In this document: positions 21,468 to 31,285 of the stretch, one piece after another
Numbering within the stretch: position 1 is the stretch's first letter
Layout of the letters: every line of letters starts with the position of its first letter
Origin: an uncultured Opitutales bacterium
Lineage (GTDB): Bacteria; Verrucomicrobiota; Verrucomicrobiia; Opitutales; Seribacteraceae
NCBI GenBank assembly: GCA_943787575.1
Contig: CALSMY010000005.1
Location: 119,704 to 183,703, forward strand
Length of the DNA: 64,000 nt
Reading direction: 5' to 3'
Translations under genes and position numbers: made by a program
Notes under the pieces: generated by a model
The model's input: only the letters and a program-made list of their open reading frames with translations
Databases searched by the model: none
Told to the model about the DNA's origin: nothing

Positions 21468-22625
21468 ATGAGTCAACCGATTGCTATTATTATGACAGAG
21501 GTCTTTCTTCGTCGACTAACCCCTTCGCTCGCATCATTTGCTGGACGGGTACAGGATTATCGTATTCTCAGCATTCATCGAAAGGTAGAGGAACTTGAGG
21601 CACTAATCGATCAGATAAAACCTCGCGGGATTATCCTCGAACGGCTGCCCAACCGTGCAGATGAACTGATCAAGTTATGCGGAAAAACCCCAACGGTTCT
21701 ACTTGCAACCGATGACTCAATTCCGGGATGTGTCTCTCTCGATGTAGACGACTGGGCAGTGGGGCGTGAAGCTGCCGAGGCCTTCTCCTATGCCGGTTTA
21801 CGGAGCTTGGCTTGCCTCGGTAATGGCACACCGTATTCCGAGCAAAGAATTGAAGGTTTTCAAAAAGCTATGCTAGCTCAAGGGATGCCATTTTCGGTTT
21901 TTACAGAATCTGGATTTGATGATGCCAGGTATAGTGAATCATTTCGTCCACCGAGTAAAAAGCTTCAAAGCTGGCTCCAGAAATTACCTAAGCCAGCCGG
22001 TGTGTTTGCGGTACATGATCCGCTTGGTCGTTACCTCTGCGGTGCTTGTTCGCAGCTGGGTATTGAAGTGCCTCACGAGGTAGCTGTGATTGGAGCGAAT
22101 GATGACCCTCTGGTCTGCAATCTCACCTATCCCACACTTTCCAGTGTGACGATTCCTTGGGATGCTTTAGGGGAGAGGATTGCACGATCCATGGACGAGT
22201 TACTCAAAAGCCCGAAAGGAAAATATCTACCCATTTGTATCCCACCAACGGGAGTATCCTTAAGGCATTCCGCTAACCATCTTGCTGTGGAAGACCCTAT
22301 CCTTCGCCGGGCAATGTCATACCTTACTGAACGAATTCAAGAGCCAGTATCTATAGGGGTTATGTGCCATGACCTACGAATTGCCAGGCGTACATTGGAA
22401 AGGCGTTTTAAGGGTTATTTCAAAATAACTCCGTGGGAAATGCTCTGTCGTCTTCGAGTAAACCATGCCAAGCAATTACTTGCCGAAACCAATCACTCTA
22501 TCGCTGGTGTATCGGAACTGTGTGGTTTTAATGATGCTGAGCGCATGACTGTTGTCTTTAATCGGGTGCTTGGAAAACCTCCTTCATCCTTTCGTAAGTC
22601 CATCCGAGCAGGGGTTAGCTTTTAA
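21468..22625 (+). CDS. xylR: XylR-like transcription activator (sugar-binding plus AraC HTH)
   Basis: About 385 residues. The N-terminal two-thirds resembles a LacI/periplasmic-binding-protein sensor domain (PRGIILERLPN, GVFAVHDPLGRYLCGACSQ, VAVIGANDDPLVCN, PTLSSVTIPWDALGERIA). The C-terminal part, from about residue 280, is an AraC-type double helix-turn-helix (ARRTLERRFKGYF, then FNDAERMTVVFNRVLGKPPSSFRK). This is the architecture of XylR, which binds xylose and activates xyl genes. The frame is open from 21432, but that would overlap the xylA frame; the ATG at 21468 (MSQPIAIIMTE) is preferred. Divergent placement next to xylA supports the role. Confidence 0.9.
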   Translation: MSQPIAIIMTEVFLRRLTPSLASFAGRVQDYRILSIHRKVEELEALIDQIKPRGIILERLPNRADELIKLCGKTPTVLLATDDSIPGCVSLDVDDWAVGREAAEAFSYAGLRSLACLGNGTPYSEQRIEGFQKAMLAQGMPFSVFTESGFDDARYSESFRPPSKKLQSWLQKLPKPAGVFAVHDPLGRYLCGACSQLGIEVPHEVAVIGANDDPLVCNLTYPTLSSVTIPWDALGERIARSMDELLKSPKGKYLPICIPPTGVSLRHSANHLAVEDPILRRAMSYLTERIQEPVSIGVMCHDLRIARRTLERRFKGYFKITPWEMLCRLRVNHAKQLLAETNHSIAGVSELCGFNDAERMTVVFNRVLGKPPSSFRKSIRAGVSF

Positions 22626-22665
22626 TTTTTTCGTTTAATTTTCTTAGTTGCGGGAGCTACTTAAT

Positions 22666-25233
22666 ATGAGCCGAATTTTAACTCTTCACTTTATTGTCAT
22701 AATCTGTCTGGGAACTATTCTTTTGGCAGAGTCTCCCTCGGTGGCAAAATTTGGAGCAGTGAATGGGGTAGAGCAAATGCTCGAGATTTCAGGTACCCGT
22801 AAGATCAGTGGGGTGTATCCTCATCTAACCACCTATTCCCAAAGTCGAAAAGATGGGCACTTTTTCAAACAGGGTCATCAGGAATGCGGAATAGGTGCGG
22901 TTGTGCCATGGGCAAACAAGTTGTGGATGATTACTTATGCACCGCATATGCCTCGTGGGTCAGATCATAAGTTATACTCCATTGATGAAAGCTTAACCAT
23001 GACTCTTCATCCGGAAAGCGTCGGAGGGACCCCTGCTGCACGCATGATTCATCACGAGTCCGAACAACTCTTTCTTGGCCACTATGTAATAAATAAAGCA
23101 GGAACTATCCGGGTGATTAGTCCGAAAAAAATGCCCGCCCGGGTAACCGCAATTATGCGACACCTCAAGGATCCAGAAAACTTTGTTTATCTCTACGATA
23201 TGGAAAATATGTTTTACGAAATCAATGTACATACACTTGCTTTCACAAAACTTTTCCAAGACCCAATTCCAGGATATCATGGCAAGGGAGGATATACTTC
23301 CCAGGGTGTGGTGGTCGTATCCAACAATGGTGAGACCAGTGCTGAACACCTTGACCAGTCGGATCATTGGCAGGTTTCCAAAGATTTTAAAAAGCGCGGA
23401 AGCGAGGATCGGGGTTGTCTTGCCACTTATGACGGCGAAAAGTGGAAAGTAATCGAGCGCAGGCAGTATACTGAAGTCACCGGTCCCGAAGGAATTCGAC
23501 CAACGTTCGAGGGAACTCAAGACCCCGTTTGGTCAATCGGTTGGGATAAAAGGTCTTTGCGGTTGCAGGTGCTCAAGGACGGAGAGTTTACGATTTTCCT
23601 TCTACCCAAAGGCTGCCTCAATAATGATGCCAGTCATGGATGGTTTACTGAATGGCCAAGGATACGGGATGTAGGTCAGAAGGATTTACTCATGGATATG
23701 CATGGCATGTTCTTTCGCTTTCCACAAAATTTTGGACCGAAAAATTCAGCAGGCATCGAACCTATTGGTTCCCATCTACGTTATATTCCCGACTTTTGTG
23801 AATGGAACGGCCAACTAGTGCTCGCGACTGATGAAGCGAGTATTCAGGGTAACCCACTTACCGGCCAACCCCAGTCAAATTTGTGGTTTGGTAGTTTTGA
23901 AGACCTAAGCGAGTGGGGGCCACGCAATGCAGCAGGGTCGATTTATATGGATGATGAAGTAAAAGCGGGAGTGCCTTCTTCTCCTTTTTTAATCAATGGA
24001 TTCCCTCATCGCATGGTTCATTTTGCTACCGATCGGCCAGTTACTATGACTATGCAGGTCGATCGTAAGGGTACAGGAGAGTTTAAAACATATGAACAAA
24101 TATCGGTAGATCGGTATGCTTCACATATTTTTGACCCTGGGTTCGAGGCTCAGTGGATTCGGGTGATGGTTGATGAGGATTGTCGTGCCTCAGTATCCTT
24201 TCAGTTTTCTGAGAGTGAATATCGATCTAAAGAAGAAGGGGCAGAATTGTTTAAGGGGCTAGTTGAAGTGGGAGAAACCAAGGTCCAGGCTTCGCTGTTA
24301 TTCCCGAATGCTTCGAATCGTGAACTTTCCGTCTGCTCATCCAATGGATCGAGCTATGAGTTGGATCATCTGAAATTTTCCTTCAAGAAATTGATCAAGG
24401 AAGCACGGGCGGTGGATTGTATGACAGCAGCAAACCTTGCGAGCCAGGGAGCCAAAGTATCCAAACAAAACCTGGGGGAGAAAACCCTGCGGCAATTCCT
24501 CACTCCGAAAGCTGAGTTCTCGGTGGATGATGCATCTGTCATTTTGGTAAGCAGGGAAAACCGGTCGATCGTCGGCAAGAAAGGAAACTACACCATTCTT
24601 CGTTTGCCTAAAGGACATCCAGCGTTCGACCAACCCTTTGCATTTGGGCACCCGCGTATGCACCGCGAGTTGGAGTCAGAACGAATGATGGCGAATATAC
24701 ATGGCACTTTTTACGAGGTACCCTTCTGGATAGTTGGACAAGCTCCGCTCTACACCAAGATGCGACCTGTTAGCAGTCATAAGAAACAAATCTCCGACTT
24801 CACCACATGGAATGGACTCTTGGTGATGGGCGGTCTAAAGCCAGGAGCACAATCCTCGGAGCATGTATATTTATCAAAGGATGGAGGAGCCTCTCTTTGG
24901 CTTGGTGGGATTGATGATCTTTGGAAACTCGGTAAGCCAGTCGGAATTGGAGGACCATGGAAAAATTCCAAGGTGAAGGCAGGGGAACCCTCCGACCCTT
25001 ATCTGATGACTGGGTATGATCAAAAGACCTTAGTGCTTCAAGCCGATAAGGATTGTAAGATCACCGCGGAGATCGACATCGATCATTGGACTGGTTTTCA
25101 TCCTTATAAAACCTTTGATTTGGAAGCGGGTGAGAAAACGAGCTTTCTATTTCCGAAAGGTTTTGCTGCTCATTGGATACGCTTCCGTTCAAGTCAGGAT
25201 ACCCGGGCAACCGCTCAGTTGGTTTATCGATAG
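22666..25233 (+). CDS. Large exported protein of unknown function with two-fold repeat
   Basis: Not recognised. About 855 residues from ATG 22666, which follows GGGAG at a suitable distance. A signal peptide (LHFIVIICLGTILLAES) is clear. Two halves repeat each other. Around residues 345-520 one sees HGMFFRFP, PDFCEWNGQLVLATDE, LWFGSFEDLSEWG, VKAGVPSSPFLINGF and AQWIRVMVDEDCRASVSF. Around residues 680-855 the same series recurs as HGTFYEVP, SDFTTWNGLLVMGG, LWLGGIDDLWKLG, VKAGEPSDPYLMTGY and AHWIRFRSSQDTRATAQL. The Trp/Gly-rich pattern suggests beta-propeller blades plus small beta-sandwiches. It sits between the xylose genes and a sulfatase, so a link to polysaccharide use is a guess. Confidence 0.6.
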   Translation: MSRILTLHFIVIICLGTILLAESPSVAKFGAVNGVEQMLEISGTRKISGVYPHLTTYSQSRKDGHFFKQGHQECGIGAVVPWANKLWMITYAPHMPRGSDHKLYSIDESLTMTLHPESVGGTPAARMIHHESEQLFLGHYVINKAGTIRVISPKKMPARVTAIMRHLKDPENFVYLYDMENMFYEINVHTLAFTKLFQDPIPGYHGKGGYTSQGVVVVSNNGETSAEHLDQSDHWQVSKDFKKRGSEDRGCLATYDGEKWKVIERRQYTEVTGPEGIRPTFEGTQDPVWSIGWDKRSLRLQVLKDGEFTIFLLPKGCLNNDASHGWFTEWPRIRDVGQKDLLMDMHGMFFRFPQNFGPKNSAGIEPIGSHLRYIPDFCEWNGQLVLATDEASIQGNPLTGQPQSNLWFGSFEDLSEWGPRNAAGSIYMDDEVKAGVPSSPFLINGFPHRMVHFATDRPVTMTMQVDRKGTGEFKTYEQISVDRYASHIFDPGFEAQWIRVMVDEDCRASVSFQFSESEYRSKEEGAELFKGLVEVGETKVQASLLFPNASNRELSVCSSNGSSYELDHLKFSFKKLIKEARAVDCMTAANLASQGAKVSKQNLGEKTLRQFLTPKAEFSVDDASVILVSRENRSIVGKKGNYTILRLPKGHPAFDQPFAFGHPRMHRELESERMMANIHGTFYEVPFWIVGQAPLYTKMRPVSSHKKQISDFTTWNGLLVMGGLKPGAQSSEHVYLSKDGGASLWLGGIDDLWKLGKPVGIGGPWKNSKVKAGEPSDPYLMTGYDQKTLVLQADKDCKITAEIDIDHWTGFHPYKTFDLEAGEKTSFLFPKGFAAHWIRFRSSQDTRATAQLVYR

Positions 25234-25361
25234 TTAGTCAACCCTTTCCTTACGGGAGGCTAGATCAGGGAGGCTGGAGCTATCTCTTTTCGAGTCGATG
25301 GTTCCTCTTGTGTTGGATGAGTACGATCCGCTAGTTTAGATGTCATGATACAATCTATCCG

Positions 25362-26771
25362 ATGAGACCCTATCTTATTCTAGTCCTCTTTTGCAGGTTG
25401 CTTACTTTCGCAGAGGCCAATCTCAATGTAGTCTTCATTCTTGGGGATGATATGAACCGGGACAGTTGGGGAACTTATGGGAATAAAGACTGCAAGACCC
25501 CGCATATCGACCGGTTAGCCAATGGAGGCGTCCGTTTCGAACGGGCCTACTGCTCAGTGGCTATGTGCGCCCCTTTTCGCCAAGAGCTTTACAGTGGGCG
25601 TTCTCCGTGGCGTACGGGTACATTACCCAATCATTCCAAATCTGTGCCGGGTACAAAAAGCATTGCCCATTATCTCAAGCCCTTGGGTTATGAGGTTGCC
25701 TTGCTGGGTAAGTCTCACATCGGGCCGAAAGAATGTTACCCGTTTAAAGGATTGGGGGATGTTAGCAAAGCAGTCGACGCCAATCCTGAACTTTTGAAAC
25801 GCTCGAAAAAATTCTTTGATAACTGCGAGAAAAAGGGGCAACCGTTCTGTCTCTTCATTGCTTCCCATGATTCCCATGCACCGTTCACCACCGGAGACCC
25901 GACTGCATACGATGCTCAAAAAATATCCGTTCCTCCCTACTGGGTAGACACTCCTGAACTTCGGCAGGAAATGGTGAAGTACTACGCAGAGGTTACCAAT
26001 TTTGACCGGCTCGTAGGAATGATCCGTACCGAACTGGAAAAACGAAAACTCTGGGAGAACACCATTTTCATCGTCTGCAGTGAACAGGGCACCCAACTTC
26101 CCTTTGCCAAGTGGACTTGCTACGATAATGGACTCCGTACTGGATTGGTGATGCATTGGCCTGGACTTTCCCGGGCTGGATCGATTGTGGAGCCACTCGT
26201 TTCCATTCAGGATATCGTACCCAGTTTGATCTTGTTTCTAGGGGGTGAGTTGTTCCCTGGCGACTGCGATGGGAAAAGCTTTTTATCTTTGTTGAAGGAA
26301 GGTTCTGAACCCATTCATTCTTATCTTTATGGTGCTTTTACAAACTGCCGAATTAACGACAATAGGGAACGAATTTTTCCAATCCGCTCCATTCGAGACG
26401 AGCGATACTCTTTGATTTACAATCCAAATTTTAAGAGTGGCATTACTTCAAACATAACTCTATCAAAAGCTCTTCGTATGGTGGAGGATGATAACTTTCG
26501 TCCTTCGAATCAAGGCCTTGCCGGGTCTTGGGTCGATCGACGAGACCGAGATGACCGGTTTAGTGCCCTGGTCCACAAATTGCACCACCGAACTGAATAT
26601 GAATTGTACGATTTAGAGGAAGATCCTCATGAATTGTTTAACTTAGCCGAAAAGAATGCGTATCAATCAATGTTCAAAAAACTTAAGCGTACTCTTGAAA
26701 AAAAACTCCATTCCCTTGGAGATTCTGATCCAATAGTAACGGAAAGAAGTTATCTTTCACAAAGCAGATAA
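25362..26771 (+). CDS. Exported sulfatase
   Basis: 469 residues with a signal peptide. Motifs in order: FILGDDMNRDSWGTYGN with metal-binding Asp29 and Asp30; NKDCKTPHIDRLA; and the formylglycine signature CAPFR with Cys69. LLGKSHIGP follows where many relatives have GKWHLG, then FIASHDSHAPF, a C-terminal VCSEQGTQLPFAKW loop and YDLEEDPHELFNLAE. The serine in GKSHIG and the EQG in place of DNG point to the heparan-N-sulfatase/iduronate-sulfatase side of the family rather than classic arylsulfatase. Eight bases separate it from the following HAD gene, so they are likely one operon. Confidence 0.9.
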   Translation: MRPYLILVLFCRLLTFAEANLNVVFILGDDMNRDSWGTYGNKDCKTPHIDRLANGGVRFERAYCSVAMCAPFRQELYSGRSPWRTGTLPNHSKSVPGTKSIAHYLKPLGYEVALLGKSHIGPKECYPFKGLGDVSKAVDANPELLKRSKKFFDNCEKKGQPFCLFIASHDSHAPFTTGDPTAYDAQKISVPPYWVDTPELRQEMVKYYAEVTNFDRLVGMIRTELEKRKLWENTIFIVCSEQGTQLPFAKWTCYDNGLRTGLVMHWPGLSRAGSIVEPLVSIQDIVPSLILFLGGELFPGDCDGKSFLSLLKEGSEPIHSYLYGAFTNCRINDNRERIFPIRSIRDERYSLIYNPNFKSGITSNITLSKALRMVEDDNFRPSNQGLAGSWVDRRDRDDRFSALVHKLHHRTEYELYDLEEDPHELFNLAEKNAYQSMFKKLKRTLEKKLHSLGDSDPIVTERSYLSQSR

Positions 26772-26778
26772 GTAAAGT

Positions 26779-27555
26779 ATGAACAGCCAACTTAAGGCAG
26801 TCGTTTTTGATATGGACGGCGTGGTTATCGATAGTGAGTTTACTCATTACTCTGCAATTTGTGAAGCCATGGGCGAAGAGGCGACTGCTACCTTTGAGCA
26901 ATTTTTGGAGCATTGCACGGGAAGGGACGAGGTCTATGCAATGAGCCGAATGGCCGAACTCTCTGCTATGAATATTGCCCCCGATGACTTGCCTAAGTGG
27001 GGAGAGAGAAAAGGAAAAGCTTACGCCAGGCTCGTGGGTGAGCAGGCTCGCCCCATTCCCGGTTCGGTGGAACTTGTCCTTTCGGTGGCCAAGGAATTGC
27101 CAGTGGGGCTTGCCACTGGTTCTAGGCGCCATGATGTGGAATCTGCTCTGCCTGTACTCTCTGGCGGACTATTAAATGGCGTGTTTTCTTCGATTGTTAC
27201 CTCGAGTGAAGTGGAGGCACCCAAGCCTCACCCCCAGACTTATATGGAAGTAGTAAAGCAACTTAAGGTTCAGCCGATGGAATGCTGGGCGATTGAGGAT
27301 TCACCCAACGGGATTATGTCTGCCAAGGCCGCTGGCTTACGGGTGATCGGGGTCTTGGGAACAAACCAAGAAGCGGATTTACTGGGGGTGGGGGCAGAAC
27401 GATTGGTAACGGATCTTAGCGAACTTTCCTTACCCATTCTCAGGCGTGGTTTATCGAGGACACTGGTTCGGTCTCAATTTAGAAATTGTGGTTTTATTTC
27501 TTTTTGGACTCGTCTTTCAGAAATGATTTTAGATAAAAGGATGTTATTTAAATGA
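26779..27555 (+). CDS. HAD-superfamily phosphatase or beta-phosphoglucomutase-like
   Basis: Cytoplasmic haloacid-dehalogenase fold. Nucleophile motif VVFDMDGVVIDSE lies near the N-terminus, GLATGSRRHDVE is motif II, the lysine is in APKPHPQTY, and WAIEDSPNGIMSAKAAGLRVIGV carries the acidic motif. An alpha-helical cap follows motif I. This pattern fits the beta-phosphoglucomutase/sugar-phosphate phosphatase group; the exact substrate is unknown. The last 35 residues (from about 224) run past the usual end of the family. They are rich in Arg/Phe, and the stop overlaps the next start as ATGA, which suggests translational coupling. Confidence 0.85.
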   Translation: MNSQLKAVVFDMDGVVIDSEFTHYSAICEAMGEEATATFEQFLEHCTGRDEVYAMSRMAELSAMNIAPDDLPKWGERKGKAYARLVGEQARPIPGSVELVLSVAKELPVGLATGSRRHDVESALPVLSGGLLNGVFSSIVTSSEVEAPKPHPQTYMEVVKQLKVQPMECWAIEDSPNGIMSAKAAGLRVIGVLGTNQEADLLGVGAERLVTDLSELSLPILRRGLSRTLVRSQFRNCGFISFWTRLSEMILDKRMLFK

Positions 27556-27941
27556 TTCGTAAAGCCCTCACAGCCCTTAGTTTAGTAGCCGTATTTTCTT
27601 CGGCGAGTCTGCCTTTGGCAGTTCTGCAGGTTGGGATTTGGGCTAATATGTTTGGTGAATTTTATGGTGAAACCGGTTCGATCGTCGAATCTATGGAATG
27701 GACTTTTGATGGTGAAAACCGATGTGATGGGTGTGAACTGGTGAGTTCCCTGAATGGCAAGAAAAGTGAAGTTATGGCATGCACTCTCTCGCTTGTAGAG
27801 GAGACCAAAGCAATTCCTTGTGATGTAAAAAGATCGAACATTTATGGGCTTCCCGAAAATGTTTTTCTTGTTAGTGGACAATTTCCCGTGGAATCCTGGG
27901 TGCAGGAGGTAGCTTCACCTCCTCCCAAAAATTTGGTTTAA
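27552..27941 (+). CDS. Small exported protein with a CxxC motif, unknown function
   Basis: 129 residues, not recognised. A signal peptide (ALTALSLVAVFSSASLPLAVL) is followed by GIWANMFGEFYGETGS, a CDGCELVSSLNGKK segment with a CxxC pair and two further cysteines (MACTL, IPCDV). A Pro-rich tail (ASPPPKNLV) ends it. Four cysteines in an exported protein suggest two disulfides or metal binding. It is translationally coupled to the HAD gene by an ATGA overlap and followed by a terminator. It precedes a Met-rich outer-membrane protein and a TonB receptor, so a role in metal handling is possible but unproven. Confidence 0.55.
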   Translation: MIRKALTALSLVAVFSSASLPLAVLQVGIWANMFGEFYGETGSIVESMEWTFDGENRCDGCELVSSLNGKKSEVMACTLSLVEETKAIPCDVKRSNIYGLPENVFLVSGQFPVESWVQEVASPPPKNLV

Positions 27942-27954
27942 AACAGCCTTCGTA

Positions 27955-27990
27955 AGTTTGGCTTCCTTTTTAAAAGCCAAACTACTTTTT
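27955..27990 (+). terminator. Rho-independent terminator
   Basis: Arms AGTTTGGCTT (27955-27964) and AAGCCAAACT (27974-27983) form a perfect ten-base stem with a nine-base loop, followed by ACTTTTTATTT. It closes the sulfatase-HAD-CxxC operon. Confidence 0.8.
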
Positions 27991-28051
27991 ATTTATCCGT
28001 CTTTATAATGGCGGTGTATTCTTTTGTTTTATTCCAAATTTAGTACTTATT

Positions 28052-29069
28052 ATGAAATTCTTTAAATCTCTTTTTCTTAGTCTCTTTCTTTCATCCTCTT
28101 TTCTTTTCGCCCACGAAGGGCCATGGACAGCTGCCCGCCCGGATGGTCATGCACCTATATCCGTTATGGGTGATCATATGCACGCGATGGGGGAATGGAT
28201 GGTCTCCTACCGCTACATGACGATGGATATGAAGGGCTTGTTGAAAGGATCAGATTCAGTTTCCCCTGCTGGTGCCGGCTTTATGAATCAGAATATGCTC
28301 CCTAAAGATATGACTATGGATATGCATATGTTTGGTGCTATGCATGCCATTTCTGATCAATGGACCTTGATGTGCATGCTCAATTATTTGGATAATGAAA
28401 TGACTATGCAAGGAGCCAGTATGGGAAAAATGGAATCCAAAGGTCTTGGTGATCTAAAGATCGGAGGACTCTATGATCTTGCCCGTTGGGAAGATGGCAG
28501 GCGAGCTCACCTAAGTTTAGGACTCAGTGCACCCACTGGATCCATTGATGAGGAGTCTGGATCTAAGATTTTAGGTTATGGAATGCAATTAGGGTCCGGA
28601 ACCTGGGACTTTCACTCCAGCCATCACTTATTTAGGACAGACCGAGAACTACTCCTATGGTGCCCAATTAGGTGGGGTGCTTAGGATCGGGGATAATGAT
28701 CAAGGGTACACCTTAGGTAACCGCGTGGATGTAACGGTTTGGGGTGCACGCAAGATCACTGATTCCCTAAGTGCTTCGGTAAAGATCGATCATACCTGTC
28801 AGGAAGAAATTGATGGTAGCGATCCCAGGCTTGATGCTCGCAGAATGCCTATGATGGGTATGAGTATGGATTCGCCTACCTTCGACCCTGAATCCCAAGG
28901 GCGCGATCTTACTTCCGTTGGGCTTGGCTTAAATTATTACTTTCAATCAGGTACCCTGAAAGGGCATCGCATTGCCGCGGAGTGGGAAACCCCATTGGAT
29001 CAAAAAGTAAATGGCGTTCAGCTCGAGCTTGACTCTACCTGGACGGTTGGTTGGCAATACGCTTGGTAA
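28052..29069 (+). pseudogene. Met/His-rich outer-membrane beta-barrel protein (MetA-pathway-like), one frameshift
   Basis: Reads as about 338 residues with one frame change near 28613. A signal peptide is followed by HEGPWTAARPDGHAPISVMGD, then strands rich in Met and His (HMHAMGEWMVSYRYM, MTMDMHMFGAMHAISDQW). The rest is barrel-like (GDLKIGGLYDLARW; in the second frame TYLGQTENYSYGAQLGGVLRIG). It ends with the aromatic residue expected of outer-membrane barrels (WQYAW). The fold resembles the putative MetA-pathway-of-phenol-degradation barrel family. The Met/His density suggests soft-metal (copper) binding, which is inference. The TonB receptor follows 56 bases later. Conserved sequence on both sides of the shift points to a sequencing indel. 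Confidence 0.7.
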
Positions 29070-29125
29070 AGTTTTACATTCTAAGACTTGATCGACGCCC
29101 TTAGATTATTCAGAAATGAATACCT

Positions 29126-31267
29126 ATGGTAAATCGATCGATTACTTGGCTCTTGTGCCCCCTTTTGCTTTGGGCACAAGAGCCTACTGAATTATCCAAA
29201 GATGTTCTTTCTCCCCTTGTGGTTACCGCACAGGGTGGGTTTCCTGAGCCGCTGGGTAAATCGGTCTGGTCTTTAACTCAATTAAAGACAGATGACCTTC
29301 TAGTATTGTCCCGGTCGATGCCAGAGGCGATGACGGGGATGCCCTCTGTAATGGTTCAAAAAACCGCCCTCGGGCAATCATCTCCTTACATTCGTGGACT
29401 GACTGGTTATCACAATGTTTTGCTGGTGGATGGCATAAGGCTTAATCATTCTGCGATGAGATCGGGCCCCAATCAATATTGGAGCACGGTCGAGCTTTAT
29501 GGCACAAACCATATCGAAGCTTTGCGAGGTTCTTACGGCACACTCTATGGGGCCGATGCAGTGGGTGGTGTGGTTAATGTTTTATCCGGTAAACCATCCT
29601 TTGGCTATGGAGAGAAGTATTCAACTGGAGAATTTTTTGGCCGACTATCCTCTGCTGAGCGTTCATGGACTGTGGGTATATTAGGTGAGGTTACTTCAGG
29701 TGATTGGTTTGTCGAAGTTTCGCATACGGAGCGTTCATTTGGAGATCTTGAGGGAGGAAGCGATATCGGTAGGCAGCCTAATACAGGGTACGATATGAGT
29801 GGGACTCAGGCCCGTTTGGCCCGCAAAATCTCGAATAATGCCCACTGGGTATTTGGATTCCAGAGAGCTTTCATGGATGATGTGCCAAGAACCCATAAAA
29901 CAATTGATGGTCTGAGCTGGGAAGGGTTGTCTGTAGGGAAGGAACTTTGGAGGCAGCTCGACCAGGACAGAGAACTTTATTACAGTAGGTTCGAATGGGA
30001 TGACGCAGGCGGTTGGGCAGATACAGGCCAGATTACCCTAAGCTTACACCAACATGGCCAGGAGCGAAACCGTAGGAAGTCTTCTAATGGAGATTTAATT
30101 GATGACCGCCAGGGCTTTGAACTGGATGACCTTGGTTTCAACGCCCGCTTTGAAAGTGATGAAATGCATTGGGGTAAGTTTTCTTATGGTTTGGAGTTCC
30201 ATCTTGAAAGTCTTTCTTCTTTTGGTTCTGATTTTAACAATACCTCCATGGTTAACAGGTCTTACACTCAGGGCCCGTTGGCCGCAGACGCATCGTACAA
30301 TCGTTATGCATCCTATCTTCAGTACGCCTACGAGCACGAGTCTGGTTGGAAAGTACAACCTGGTATTCGCTACTCTTCAGTACATGCTGATCTAAAAGAG
30401 TTTTACACCAAAAACAATGATTTTAGTACCCAGTCGGCTCCTCATTCTAAAACCTACGAAGAGGTCATTGGTAGCGTAAGGGTTAGGAAGAACCTCAATG
30501 AACAACTGTCTGTTTTTGGAGGCTTGTCACAAGGGTTTAGGCCTCCAAGCCTTTATGACCTAACATCGACTGACGAAACAAGTATTATTGAGGAACCTAA
30601 CCTTAATTTAAAATCTGAGGATTTTATCCAGTTTGAAGTAGGGGCCAGGCATAATGCAGGGCCTCTTTCGTTGTCTGCATCTTATTATCATACCTGGATA
30701 AGGGATATGATTGTACGTTCACCCTATTTAGATGCCGCGAGTGGTAAGACCAAGTCGGTCAAATCCAATGGGGATGGGTATATTCATGGGCTTGAATTAG
30801 AACTGGGATATGAATGGTCGGAAGCCTGGAGTTCGAAACTGTCATTTTCTTGGATGGATGGAGAAGTGCAGCAACTTCTTGATGATAATCTTACGGGCAC
30901 AGTCACCATTGAAGGGAGAAACTTTTTACCCGTTGATCGTGCGACTACCCGCTTGATGCCGATTCAGGCACACCTAACTACTCGATATCAGGCAGTCTCC
31001 TCACCTTGGATGGGAGAGTTATCCTTACTCGCTGTAGGTAAAGCTGACGATCTTTCACTCAAGGATGAAACTGATAATAGTCGGATCCCTGAGTATGGTA
31101 CACCCGCCTATCTTCTCTTGGGAATACGTGGAAGTTATGCTTGGGACGATTACTCAAAACTGACTTTGGCAGTCGAAAACCTCAGCGATATCGACTACCG
31201 TGTTCATGGGTCAGGAGTAAATGGGGCGGGTCGAAACTTTATTCTGTCTTTGAGCCGAAAATTTTAA
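29126..31267 (+). CDS. TonB-dependent outer-membrane receptor
   Basis: 713 residues: signal peptide, plug domain (SMPEAMTGMPSVMVQKT, SPYIRGLTGYHNVLLVDGIRLN, HIEALRGSYGTLYGADAVGGVVNV) and a 22-strand-type barrel with FGGLSQGFRPPSLYDL and a terminal SRKF. The phenylalanine end is the outer-membrane insertion signal. It takes up a ligand using TonB energy. The order resembles small-ligand receptors of the FepA/BtuB/hemoglobin-receptor class. Ligand is not readable from sequence, but the Met/His-rich barrel protein directly upstream hints at a metal. No TonB or ExbBD genes are nearby. Confidence 0.9.
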   Translation: MVNRSITWLLCPLLLWAQEPTELSKDVLSPLVVTAQGGFPEPLGKSVWSLTQLKTDDLLVLSRSMPEAMTGMPSVMVQKTALGQSSPYIRGLTGYHNVLLVDGIRLNHSAMRSGPNQYWSTVELYGTNHIEALRGSYGTLYGADAVGGVVNVLSGKPSFGYGEKYSTGEFFGRLSSAERSWTVGILGEVTSGDWFVEVSHTERSFGDLEGGSDIGRQPNTGYDMSGTQARLARKISNNAHWVFGFQRAFMDDVPRTHKTIDGLSWEGLSVGKELWRQLDQDRELYYSRFEWDDAGGWADTGQITLSLHQHGQERNRRKSSNGDLIDDRQGFELDDLGFNARFESDEMHWGKFSYGLEFHLESLSSFGSDFNNTSMVNRSYTQGPLAADASYNRYASYLQYAYEHESGWKVQPGIRYSSVHADLKEFYTKNNDFSTQSAPHSKTYEEVIGSVRVRKNLNEQLSVFGGLSQGFRPPSLYDLTSTDETSIIEEPNLNLKSEDFIQFEVGARHNAGPLSLSASYYHTWIRDMIVRSPYLDAASGKTKSVKSNGDGYIHGLELELGYEWSEAWSSKLSFSWMDGEVQQLLDDNLTGTVTIEGRNFLPVDRATTRLMPIQAHLTTRYQAVSSPWMGELSLLAVGKADDLSLKDETDNSRIPEYGTPAYLLLGIRGSYAWDDYSKLTLAVENLSDIDYRVHGSGVNGAGRNFILSLSRKF

Positions 31268-31285
31268 TTTTCTATAGAATCAAAT

